64,000 bases of DNA, taken from the NCBI GenBank assembly GCA_036874045.1, contig CM072336.1:9824501-9888500 (forward strand), given 5' to 3'. The notes below the pieces were generated by a model that was given only the letters and a program-made list of their open reading frames with translations, ran no database searches and was not told the origin of the DNA. Made by a program: the position numbers and the translations under genes. Numbering within the stretch: the first letter of the stretch is position 1; each line of letters begins with the position of its first letter. Source of the stretch: Cymodocea nodosa (taxonomy: Eukaryota > Streptophyta > Magnoliopsida > Alismatales > Cymodoceaceae). Of the stretch, positions 37,801 through 48,194 are shown in pieces.

Positions 37801-40800
37801 AAAGTGAAAAAGTAACAAAATGTAATAAAATATGAATGAATAACATAAAAATGCTTGTACACATATTAAGTTTATGGAAAATTTAATATTTTTTACATTC
37901 TTCATAATAATATATCATACATTACATTCTTCCTAGATAAATAACATCATCTCATTACGCATGTTATCAGCTCGTAATGACTAAAAAAAATTCCAAAAGA
38001 AACATCTTCCTGTATAATGAGATTATGCACACCATAGAAGAAAACAAAAATCATGTGAATCATAGGGGGTACAATTTGTAATTGAACAAAAATTGATTAT
38101 CATTTGAATGAAAGATTGAACAATCTTATGATACAATTTAAACAAAATTGTAATAAAATATCCATTTTAGTTTTGTAAAAATGAAAAAGTAGTAGAAAAT
38201 AGCATACAAAAAGAATCATCAACCGAAAGAGCATCTTCCCCAATTTCATTGTGCAATTTTTCATTTCCGTTTAATATTATATATCTATGTAAGCACACAC
38301 ATTAATCAACCAAGTGTCCTCAAATCTGTATTTTCTTTATCAATGAATTATATCAATGTCACCACACCCTATATTTTCAGAAATTATCATGTTATATATA
38401 TATCTTCCTTGCCCTTCAAGAAAAAGGTCTGCCTTATCATGATCGATGTTAGATCTTGATATTCATGCTACCAAGCTAAAGGCACCTCAAGGCTTTAAAA
38501 GATTTGCAAGTACACAATAACAAGGTTGGGATATGTCAATTTTTGTCTCTATTCTATCCCAACGCACCAGAACTAAGAATTATAAACTCAGTCCAGATAA
38601 GATTCTGCAAGGTTATTGAGGTAAGCAGCTAGGCACCAAAGCAACACCTCGTGCATTCACACTTTCATGCAAAGAATTGGAACACCGAGAAAGCTATCTT
38701 ATCATTTATTGTTTCTTGTCCACAATAAATAACAACCCACAAACTTACAAATGATTTTGAAAAACTGCTTGGAGTAATGCATGGAACAAGATCTACTTGC
38801 GTTGCAAATTGCAAACAATTGCTTTTTCATTTGTGATAAATATAAATCTTATTATTCTCACAAAAATATGTCCATTATTATTTGGTATCTGCTCCTGTAA
38901 GAAGATCTTAACTGGAATTATGGTTGCATTCTAAAAATGGCTGATTCACAAGTGTGAAAATTATATAAGATTCCTCATCTCATATTTGATTATATGACAG
39001 GTTCACTGGTTGTAAACATATATTTGCATGTTGGAACTAGCTGATTTTAGCATAATAACCACTTAGCAGGATAATAGTTTAATATCATTAAATAAGCTGG
39101 ACTTAGTACATTAACAGCAGCAAAGTTTGATGTTCTGTTAACATTAATACAAAATTCATCTCAATAATATCAACATTAATAATGCAGCAAAGTTTAATAT
39201 CAACATTTACAAAATCATCCACAAGCTCCCATAGAAATGAAAATCATCCAGATCATAGGAAACAGAATTACATAATAATCTGAGTTTTACTGCTTAACAA
39301 ATCCAATATACATCAAGCAAATAGGGACATTTACAAAATCCAAATCAACAACATAACTCATGTCAGCAAACAGTAACATAAAAATAACAATCATCTCATG
39401 TCAGCAAACAACAACATAACATAATTACACCATATCAATACAAAAAAATAATGCAAGATCAATACAGTAAAAAATGGGCAAGATTACTATCATACCATCA
39501 CACTATCTGAATGACTTACATCATACTATTTGTTATATGTCATATCTTTTATAATAATGTGAGATGTAGCATTTACAAAAAAAAAATGATGCAAGATTAA
39601 CGGGGGATGCAAGAAAACGGGCTTACTGGTTTCAACAAATCAGGAAGAAATCTTGTGTGACTTTCCAGGTGGAAGAAATCAACAGTCAATCATTGCGGCT
39701 TTGAGAAATCAGGAAGAAGGCTGTGGGTTTCTGGGAAGAAATCCTGGAGTAAATCAGCAGTCAATCGTTGCAACTTCAACAAATAGGGAAGAAAATCGGT
39801 GGTCCATCATTGTGGTGAGAAATCGGCAAGAAATCAATGACGGAAATCGGCAGTCAATTGTTGCAGCCAGAAATCAGGAAGAAATCTTTGCAGAAATTGA
39901 CGATCGATCGTTGCAATCAAAAATTGGGAAGAAAGGTGCAAGTTGGACAGGAGCTTTTGGAAGAAGGCTGCCAGTTTCTGAAGGTCGGGCCTCAAAAAGT
40001 TTCAAACTACAGAAAGTTTTCCCTTTTATATAGTGGAATGTAATAGATTCTTTCTATAACTTTCTAGGCTGCACAAACATTCTACTTTTAACCCCTACTT
40101 TTCCTTACTTTTCTTTCCTTTACTTTCTCTCACTTTCTTCCTAAGGGTCTGTTTGTCCATTCAAAAAGTGACAGAAAGTAACAAAAAAGAAAGTGTCAAA
40201 AAATTCAGAAAGTGACGGAAAAGAAAGTTACAAAAAGTTACAAAAAGTCACTAAAAAATATGATGTTTGTGTATCAACAAGAAAGTGACAGAAAAGTTCA
40301 AAAAGTAAGAGAAAGTGAAAAAATAATAAAATATAAATGAATAATATAAAAATATTTTTAAACATCTCAAGTTTATGAAAAAATTAAAAATATTTTCATT
40401 CTTCATAAGAATACATTATACATTACAAGGTTAATATAAATTTAAAATATTGTAAAAATTTATTATTATTATAATTATTCATTAATTATTATTATTATTA
40501 TTTCATCTTTTTTTTTAACATACAAATTTAACAAATTATATTTCCTTTTATTTTTTCTTTTTCTTCCTTATTTCCTTTACTTTTAGACCCTCCAGCTCGA
40601 GAAAGAGAATAACTTTCTTTGATAAAAATTTATTGTGTCTGTCACTTTCCATTAGACATAAACACACTATATTTTTTCGCTACTTTCCCTCACTTTCCTT
40701 TGTGTCAATTTCCCTTACTTTCCCTCGTGCACAAACCTCTTCTAAGTAAGGAATCAATCTAGCCAATTGCCCATACAAGGGTGATCCAAGCAGCCACCCT

Positions 40801-43800
40801 ATAATAACTACCATGATAGGTATGGTTGTATCAATATATCCAATATATTGTTATGTACATACCAACAACATAATGGAGACAAAAATAGAATCTTAAGCAT
40901 TTTCATCCCCACTAGTCAATCCTCCCAACAGAAACAAACAAAAAAGATAAACAACCAGTATGCAAAGATCACAGCCTTACACATATAACAGTTATGTGCC
41001 AACAAGTACTAACCAAGCTTCTGTGCATCACCAAACCATTTACTCATCAAATTAGATACTCTGAGATTAATGAATACAGCTCCAGACTCCTTTGCTATGG
41101 CCTTTGCAAGCATTGTTTTCCCTGTTCCTGGTGCTCCATAGAGTAAGACCCCCTTCTGCGGACAAAGAAGTTTCCTATGTCTAAATAACTCAGGTCGACG
41201 TAAGGGAAGTATGACCAGTTCATATAGCGATTGTTTGATGTCATCTAATCCTCCAATGGAATCAAACTCCACATCAATATGATCAGGATTTATGACATCA
41301 CTTGCTACAACATCCTGAAATATAATTGAAAAGAGTGATGACACAAATAGAAGGAAAAAATAGCACATCAATACAAGAACAAGGAACATATTTCAAACCA
41401 AATGAGAAGAAGAAGCACAGTCTAATTAAAATGAGAAGAAACTAAAATCAACTTCAAACAGTCATGTGTAAAATACAACCAAAATAATCCATGATTATTG
41501 AACAGGTCAAGTATGATAAATCAACTTCATCTTCCATCACACATAAGCGTAACATGATACACATAGATAGATCAAGGCATATACAATGTTTTGACATAGC
41601 TAGTTAGCACAAGCAAGTCAAATACATTGCCACTTAGACAGCTGGCCAGCAATCTCTTCTTTTCCACATTTTATGTGATTTTATTGATAAAAGGGAGAGC
41701 ATTGGCTTGAGAAGAAAGATGCATTAAATAAATGCAGCATTATGATTCTTACAACAAATCGACTAGAACCAGGTGAGAGTTACAACTGAGTAATGACAGT
41801 ACAATGTGCAGTGTGGCAAAAAATTGTCTTCATAAATGCATTAATATTACACATTTAGCAGTAGAACATTTATAACTTAAGTACTAGATATATGTATCAA
41901 GCAATGAATAAAAGTTGATTTCAAACCATATTAAATGCAAAATATGCCTAGACTTGGAATCTCTAACATAATAATTTTGGAAACTCCCTAGATGGAATCT
42001 TCATTTCCTAGATTTGGAAGCTTGCAGCTATAGATATGCCAAAATGTATTGATACTTCAATTGCTTCAAACAAACCAAAGTTCATTCATAGAAAGTTGTT
42101 CCATTGTGACCTAGCAAGCAAAGGTTCAAATCTTAAGAAAGAGTCTCTCCATTTATGAAGGTAAAGTTGCAGTGGCTGGATCCTTCCAGACCCTACATTG
42201 GTGGAGGCATTGGTTTGTCCCTTCTACTTTCTACTTTTTCTCATCTTACAAGTAGTACCATTCTTGGAAGATTCTTTCAACAGTTATTGACAAAAAAGTG
42301 AAGGTGTAGATTATTCTTTCAATCACTAGATGCAAACTTGCCGTCCATTATCAAAATATTTTCAAGATCGCAGGCTCTGGACAAATATATTGTTTGAACT
42401 TCTTCAATTACAACAACAAGCATCCAATTATATGCTGAAACATTTTTGTAGAGTCTATTCACAACCTCAGGTTGACATGTGTATTATTTGACAAAAAATA
42501 GCATCAAATATGATGATATTAAAGAGGAAAAAGTTAGATCTCAGTTCTTTCATAATGAAAAGAAATAATATCTGGTTGATGCCTAAAACACATCTAAATT
42601 AAGGTCTACAGGTTTTGATAATCTAAAAGCCGAATAGATAATAATAATAACTATGACAATCATATATGATGCTTATAAATGTACAATGAGACCGAAAAAA
42701 TACTTGGATGCATTTGATAAGATTCCTCCACCATTTGCATAAGCAGAAAAATCAATGGAGTTTGATACCTCCTATAGGAAAACAACTTATTGAAATAATC
42801 AAATGTATTTGAAAATAAAAAAGTGATACTAAAGGAACCGCTAGGAAAGTTTACTTAAGATGACAAATATTTTCAATTATTTAAAAAAATAATAATTATA
42901 CAATTAGTAAATTTATAGAATAATCTACTAAGTATTGAAGTCTCAACCCCATCTGGTTAAATTGTTTAATATGTTTTACTTAAGATTCAATGGTTGACAT
43001 TTAACAGAGATTAGTGAAGTTTAAGATCCTAAGATAAAATCAATATTTTTTTAATTTAAGTGAAAATTTTACCACATATTAATAGTTATTTGATGCTAAA
43101 ATCCAGAAAGTTACTAGTACCTTACCATCTATTTATGGGGGAATATGAGGGTGCCTCAAGAAAAGTTTAATAGATGCACCTCTAAGAAAAATGAACAAAT
43201 ATGAAATCAACATAGTTTATACATAAAAAATATGTTGATATATTGAAGTAAATTGGCTTGTCAGGAATAAACTAGACCCTACAATTGTTACGAAAGGCTA
43301 CATAAGACTTCAAAATCTTTCTGAATTCTTCATATAAAGAATGAAAAATGACAGGCTGTACAACTGTCACCAAGGCTTTGTAAGATTACAAAATCTATCT
43401 CAATTTATCCCATAATAGAATGAAAAATGACATTCTAGCAGACACAAATTTTTTGAGAATACTATTTTTTAACATTATAGCAAACGTATATGTAATTGTA
43501 CGATCAATTGAGATGCCACGTGCGTGTAAGTTTTTAAGTCTGAGCAAGGAACTACCGCTCCGCAAATTAACAAGAAAAAGAAAACATCTAGAACAGAATC
43601 AGAAGTTCCCTGCAAGTACACATGAAGGCCAACTAAAATCTGTACAATAGATGAAACCACATAAATATATAAAAACTCGCAGAAAACCATAAACTACAAT
43701 CTGTTCCCTGCAGGTGTTCTTGCACCTACAGATTTGAGGTGGTCTTCGCGTATTCTTGCATGCAGGCTGATAGCAACGAGAATTGGGTTCAAAATCTGCA

Positions 43801-44156
43801 AGAGCATGTTCTAATTTATGGGAAAAAAAACCTTAATAATTGCCACTAATAGAATTTTTCCAATCAAACAACACTTCTCCACTAAGAGCGAATCACACAG
43901 AACAATAATTTCCAAGGGTAAAGGGAAAAAAGAGCAAGTTTGCGATGTCGAATGAAAACTCGACCTCGTAATGGTTGGTCTGGAGAAGCGGTCGGCCGAG
44001 GCGCCGGGAAATCTCCTTCTTATGCTCGAGGGCCTTCTTCGCGGCGTCTCTATTGGGGTCAAGCTGCCGGAGGCCGACGAACAGGACGAGACAGCTCATG
44101 GCAGCGCTGGCGGCGTAGAGGACCAACTCCTGCACCAGCCTAGCGTGGCCAGCCAT
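25827..44156 (-). CDS. MSP1: AAA ATPase of the MSP1/ATAD1 family, outer mitochondrial membrane
   Basis: Five minus-strand exons (43965-44156, 41014-41314, 32972-33130, 26488-26783, 25827-26048) join in frame through GT-AG borders to 389 aa, close to the Arabidopsis homologues. MSP1/ATAD1 is a membrane-anchored hexameric AAA+ extractase that removes mislocalised tail-anchored proteins from mitochondria and peroxisomes. Residues 9-29 are the single membrane anchor. LDPNRDAAKKALEHKKEI follows, then INPDHIDVEF-SIGGLDDIK. Walker A is GAPGTGKT (124-131; GPPGTGKT is usual, so Pro is Ala). The pore-loop region includes SNLMSKWFGD. Walker B is IIFVDE (179-184). FVDEVDSFLGQRR and LAATNRPEVLDEAILRRLPQAFEIGLP complete the core. 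Introns of 2.6, 7.9, 6.2 and 0.4 kb stretch the gene to 18.3 kb; introns 2 and 3 are full of transposons, several antisense. Every exon is clean, so it looks functional. Only the start at 44156 gives the conserved N-terminus. Confidence 0.94.
26930..27270 (-). mobile_element. RTE-type LINE 3' part, left of a Copia insertion
   Basis: The minus strand reads GRGIPKIIWLEIVKN and then ERIHIVDI, the C-terminal end of RTE LINE ORFs. It ends in a TTG-rich tail near 26960. It lies in MSP1 intron 3. The matching upstream part of the same ORF seems to continue at 32146 on the other side of the Copia element, so the LINE was there first. Confidence 0.75.
27271..27403 (+). repeat. Putative 5' LTR of the intronic Copia element
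   Basis: Blocks TAATGAGATcATTATTGTAA (27290) and ACTCTCTcATAGgaAAA (27359) recur in the same order at 31902 and 32103. Its end CCTTATA is directly followed by TGGTA, the first bases of an initiator-Met primer-binding site, but the rest of that site is not conserved. Boundaries are approximate and no target duplication was found. Confidence 0.5.
31888..32145 (+). repeat. Putative 3' LTR of the intronic Copia element
   Basis: It starts TGTTATTATATATCCTAATG and ends CCTTACA. It is longer than the 5' copy, because a CT/TA/GA palindrome and about 70 bp of extra sequence lie in its middle. Confidence 0.5.
31950..31991. repeat. Palindromic (CT)n(TA)n(GA)n tract
   Basis: CT units, then TATATATATA, then GA units form a near-perfect self-complementary tract of about 40 bp inside the 3' LTR. 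It would fold into a hairpin and is likely length-variable. Confidence 0.9.
32146..32400 (-). mobile_element. RTE-type LINE part, right of the Copia insertion
   Basis: The minus strand near 32150-32200 reads YRRATDTPIRKE, matching the RTE motif RRP-NAPVRR that stands just upstream of the RGRGRPK segment. That next segment is found at 26930-27270, so the Copia element probably split one LINE copy. The upstream part beyond about 32300 fades into unreadable AT-rich DNA. Confidence 0.55.
32440..32690 (+). mobile_element. RTE-type LINE 3' fragment, plus orientation
   Basis: The plus strand reads ETKTTWLEIMRKDLNLCKS and then DRNI-KKIHVTNPM, ending in the TTGTTGTT-type tail near 32665. It is a short 3' fragment inside MSP1 intron 3, opposite in orientation to the split LINE next to it, and resembles the 3' end of the copy at 430-2095. 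Confidence 0.75.
34080..36960 (-). mobile_element. RTE-type LINE with recognisable RT core
   Basis: This is the best-preserved LINE of the window, in MSP1 intron 2 and in the same orientation as the gene. Between 35355 and 35047 the minus strand keeps an open frame with WKEKVPIRYINIIKKMYHRV, then LHQESSLNPYLFDLVM, then EIPWYMLFIDNIVLV. The catalytic FADD box is FIDN at 35101-35112, so the second catalytic Asp is Asn and the enzyme is dead. Upstream, 36243-36010 keeps the post-endonuclease block (LLWNEDEEKIIKEKR). Endonuclease-like sequence to about 36960 is badly broken. The 3' end is a GTT-rich tail at 34075-34100. Confidence 0.85.
37654..40141. mobile_element. Foldback DNA transposon (PIF/Harbinger-like), right tip missing
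   Basis: It begins TAA|GGGTCTATTTGTACACC, with many AAAGTGACA/AAAGTAACA subterminal motifs (37654-37860). The right part (40030-40141) carries the inverted counterpart: its complement reads GAAAGTGAGAGAAAGTAAAGG and then AATGTTTGTGCAGCCTAGAAAG, parallel to AGGTGTTTGTACACCAGCCAGAAAG on the left. The last bases of the right terminus are missing where a related shorter element begins at 40145. TAA next to the end and the GGGTCTGTTTG start suggest the PIF/Harbinger superfamily. No transposase is recognised, so it is probably non-autonomous. It lies in MSP1 intron 2. Confidence 0.6.
39653..40033 (+). repeat. Imperfect tandem repeat encoding an NRQSIVAARNQEE-type unit
   Basis: The stretch repeats AAATCGGCAGTCAAT(C/T)(G/A)TTGC and GAAATCAGGAAGAAA at irregular 55-70 bp spacing, four to five times. 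The + frame stays open for 126 codons with a recurring NxQSIVAAxNxEE unit. There is no known domain, and open frames of low-complexity repeats are common. It lies in the right half of the foldback transposon and may be a leader or former first exon of that element. Confidence 0.5.
40145..40742. mobile_element. MITE-like foldback element with TAA target duplication
   Basis: The left end is GGGTCTGTTTGTCCA at 40145 and the right end, complemented, is GAAGAGGTTTGTGCA from 40742. TAA flanks both sides (40142-40144, 40743-40745). Inner arms match too: AATATGATGTTTGTGTATC on the left and the complement of the 40620-40680 region on the right, followed in both by GAAAGTGACAG. It has no coding capacity and is related to the larger element at 37654-40141. 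Confidence 0.7.
41315..43964 (-). other. MSP1 intron 1
   Basis: 2.65 kb of AT-rich intron. I recognise no transposon, ORF or RNA gene in it. Confidence 0.6.
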
Positions 44157-46129
44157 GCCGGCAACAAATTCGCGCACTCTTCTTCTGCAGAGGGCGGGAA
44201 TTGTCGAACGGTAAATGCGCCCTTTCTCGTCCAGCCCTGCATTTACCCATGCCCGCACCCAGACATGTTGCGTTATGGCTTCGGCGGCAAGAAAGACGAG
44301 AGGTCAAATTGTAAACATTATCTGTATTTTTCACCATAAAAAATCGGGAAATTATTTACAGGTCCAAAACAGTTCTAGACTATTAAATATAGGATCAATA
44401 GTCTGGGACAAACTATTGGTGTGCATCTAAAATGTAACAAACTTTTGGGGGTAAACTTAAAATGGAAGAGACTGTTTATATTTATATTCAGGCTGGTACA
44501 GTCCAAGTAGTTCATAGTTTATCTGGGCTTATCTCTACGTGCATGAGTAGTACTTAGGCCTTCAAGTGTTCTAAAGTGTTTAAATTCAAAAATAATATAG
44601 TTTTGATAAGATTCAGATTCAGATTCAGATTCAAAACCCTTTAGAAATTTTAAATATCATTGGTCTACATTCAAATTATCATTTAAAAATATGGAAAATA
44701 TTAATCATTATTTATTAAATTAAACAAGGAATAATGATTATATGAATAATAAAAAATTACATCATTTATAAATAATAAATAAATAAAATGAATAAAAATT
44801 ACATTACACAGTCTATCCTGTACAGAAATAATGCCCAAAACCTGAGGATTGAATCAGACTTGCTCGTGTTACAATCTACCCTATGAGCCATGGGTTGTGC
44901 CCAACCTATCTATATCATGTCCGCATCTGAGCTTCGATCAAACCATACTGATCTAGCAAGTAATAGTTAAACTATACTCATGAGTGAAACTAACACGATT
45001 GGGTCTAACCCATTCGACATATTTAGGTTCTTCAAATAATAATAAATGATATCAGAACTAAGACGCTTCAAACTAGATCTCAAATAGTTGAAGGCCTACC
45101 CACAAGAAGGGGGGTGCGACTTAAGGATCCAAGTAGCAATAGTCTCTCACATCAATGAAACAGGATGTCAATGTAGACATAAAATGAAACGCTCTCTCCC
45201 TCTATCAAACCAATTTTTTGAGATGGGTTCCCCTAAACCATGACAAAAGCAATAGATTCACTTAGCACAGGATACTTGAGCTTTATTTCATATCAGAACT
45301 CCCACATCGATAAAGTCTTTTTGCATTCTAAGAACATTTTTTGGTTCTCACTCACTTTCTCCTTCCATCTCGGCTCTAACGGAACTGTACCACTCTACAA
45401 CACATGTGATCTCCTCTCCTAATATAAGTTTTCCTTGATCCTCTCACATTCTCTTCCACCATCCCTCATTGTCATTGAAGCCCTGCTATTGCAAACACCA
45501 TTGTAAACTAGGACATCGTTGAAATCTTCTCCACACCTTCCAATTATGAAGTAGTCAAAGGTTGACACTTTCCCCTCTTTTGTTCCTCTATTCTTGATCT
45601 CTAGACCCATCAAAATCCATATATCTAAAATGTATGTATATCTTACAAGAAATGATGTATGTGTAGTAATGAGACGTAGACTTCCAATCACTTCAATCTC
45701 CAACATATCCCAAGTTTGAAAATGCCTTAATCTTTTAAATGGACAAGTCTTGTATGGATCAAACCTCTCCTAAGGGCGGCATCCTTGATGTGGGCTGATG
45801 TTCAAGTGGCTCCTTCCCAATGGACAGGTCTAAGCTCATACATGAATCGAGAGAGAAGCTCTACTACATAGGTAATGTTTGGCTGGGTAAGCGTAACACC
45901 TTTAATTTGTTAGCAACTGCCTAAGTATCTATTTGGCTCCTCAATAGGTTAGTGTTGACATCCTACTTAAAGACTTAATGATTAGTTAATGTTGTCAAAT
46001 ATTGAGTTATATTTTCCAAGCTAATTGTACTTATTCACACTTACTTAGATCTTATCTCTTATCCCCCCTTAACTAGTTGTTTCCCCTCTCCCTTCTTTTG
46101 TTATCTTTTAACATTCCCTAATTACTTAC
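44157..46129. other. Intergenic DNA upstream of MSP1
   Basis: The first 200 bases are GC-richer and likely hold the MSP1 leader and promoter. Beyond 44340 no gene is recognised. A short GATTCA repeat lies at 44610-44632. The segment at 44800-45720 has moderate composition and looks like old transposon DNA, but no domain can be read. Confidence 0.5.
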
Positions 46130-46570
46130 TTAATTCACTCAAACCCCTTAATCAACACATTTAATCACCTAATTAAATTATTCAAATTCCTTAATTTTAT
46201 CTTTGATCAAGTCCTTAATTCCTTAATTTAATTCCTAACCAAATCCTCAATTTAATATCCTATAATCTTTAATTGTTTAATTTATCCTCAATCACTTAAT
46301 TTAATCCATAATCACCTAATTTAGTCATTAATTTAATCCTTAATTACCTAATTTAATCATTTAATTTAATCCTTAATCACTTAATTTAATAATTAATCAC
46401 TAAATTTGATCCTTAGTAATTTAATTTAATTTCTTAATTTAACCCTTAATCACTTAATTAAAATCCTTAAATCACTTAAGTTAATTATTTAATTAAAAAT
46501 CCTTTATTAAATCATTTAATCACTTAGTTAAAAATCTTTAATTAAATCACACAATCACCTAGTTAAAAAT
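46130..46570. repeat. Degenerate short tandem array, TTAATCACTTAATTTAATCC type
   Basis: About 20 loosely conserved units of 18-24 bp built from (C)CTTAATCAC(T/C)TAATTTAAT run through 440 bp, with unit length drifting along the array. Simple-sequence or minisatellite DNA; no coding potential. Confidence 0.8.
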
Positions 46571-46734
46571 CCTTTTTCTTTTTGTTCTTACTCATTTATC
46601 TTCAAAAATGAAGTATTAGTGTTACAAATGGTATTTTGTTTTAATGATGATTTATTTATTTATGTCTTAAAACTATAGCACAAGAAGTCTTATATAATAC
46701 TGCATATTAGAATTTTGACAAATACAAACTTAAC

Positions 46735-47045
46735 AAAATAAGTCTATAATGTTTATGTAAACTTCACAAAGGTTTATGATGTTTATATAAACTCAACAAA
46801 GTTAGTCCATTATGTTTAAGTATTTTGTGAACTCTACAATGATTCGTAGCATTTACGTAGACTTAATAAAGTTAGTTTATTATATTTATACTTATGTAAA
46901 CATTATGAGGAATTTGTAGTATTTATATAATTTCAATGAAGTTAGTTCGTTGTATTTATGCTTATGTAAATTCTATAAAGAAGTTCGTAGTATTTATGTA
47001 AATTCAAGGAAGTTAGTCCATTATATTTATTATTTATGCATGTGA
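46735..47045. repeat. Minisatellite with 70-bp unit
   Basis: Units begin at 46801, 46871, 46941 and 47012 with GTTAGTccATTATaTTTA and continue TTATGTAAA...GTAGTATTTATGTAAATTCAA. A more divergent unit precedes them at 46735-46800. Spacing is 70, 70 and 71 bp. Confidence 0.85.
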
Positions 47046-47160
47046 GCATTGTTGAAATAAGAAGGTTAAGTCTAAATGTAATGGTGTAAGTTCATTATGT
47101 TTAAACAAACTTTAACAATGTAATGTTTAATATTACTCGTTAATTTTATCATTATAATTG

Positions 47161-48190
47161 TTGGATTGAGACTACTTAAGAAATGGGTGAATTAAGGAGT
47201 CTATCTCTTTTAAATTTTTTTATCTTTTAGTAAATACAATTGGTTAAGACATTAAATTCTTTGAGAAATTGTGAAAATAGAATACACAATATTTTATAGT
47301 AGTTCTCCTAATTCAAGTTCGTGTAGTCCTTAAGCTCCACTCAAGATTCTACTATGTGCCTAGAGAGAGTTTTTGGTTCACTCTACAATTTGGTGTTAAA
47401 CTTTGTTTTCCTTAACTCAACATCAACTGCAATCTAAGCACAAATACCACAAACTTACAAACACTAACTCTATTAGGTTCACTTGAATACCATAAACTAA
47501 TAAAGTATTACTTGAACACCACAAACCAACAAGGCACAATACCCATTATGTCCATGTAAATACTATGAAGATACTAACTTTTAGTATTTAAATACCACAA
47601 ACTAATGTAATATCCTTTTTCTTAGGTTCTTCCTCCACTAACAACCCCAATGAAATAGGTTTAAGAAAATTGTTGTAAGCTTAAGAGAAAAACTTAGAAA
47701 GTTAAAAGCATACATACAAAAACAACTGAAGTTCTATTGAGTTGGAGAGCCTTCTCTAGATCTCCTATAAACTTCAAGCTCTCCAAGTATTGATATTCGC
47801 AAAGTCCTTGATCAGATTCTCCTATGTGGTTGCTTCAATGATGTTCTTTGTATTCTAGTGATAGCATTTTTCACCACAACATTAACCATATATTTATAAT
47901 AATGTATATAGGTATACGATTGAATGTACATTCAACCACGATCTCTAGTTCTTTAGTAATGAATATAAAATATAAAAAATGTAGGTTGATGGTCACTCTT
48001 CCACGATCTTCTAAAAAGTCTATTTGATTTGAATTTAAATTCCACGCCCCTTTTATTCCCTGTAGCTTTTGACTTAGTCAACATTAACTCCTACAATTTT
48101 TCTCATTAAATTTTTCCTACAATAAAATACAAAATGAATTTTCTCACAAAACTAACTTCTATAAAATTTGTTAGATAATCTAGAATAATA
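47161..48190 (-). repeat. Possible Copia-type LTR fragment, minus orientation
   Basis: Read on the minus strand the segment ends ATTCACCCATTTCTTAAGTA...CCAACA|ATT, which parallels the 3' end of the Copia LTR at 59846-59883 (ATTCACCCCCCCTCTAGTG...CCTAACA|ATT). The rest is AT-rich with no readable protein. The right side abuts the truncated Athila LTR at about 48195. The identification rests on one terminal block. Confidence 0.35.
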
Positions 48191-48194
48191 ATTT

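Noticed and set aside
41009-41389. 126-codon minus frame with AAA motifs as a stand-alone gene or pseudogene
   Set aside because: It is exon 2 of the MSP1-like gene. Splice borders and phases connect it to four other exons, so the scattered AAA pieces are not separate fragments.
46130-47045. CRISPR-like array
   Set aside because: Units are degenerate and directly adjoining, without unique spacers of constant length, in a plant nuclear context.
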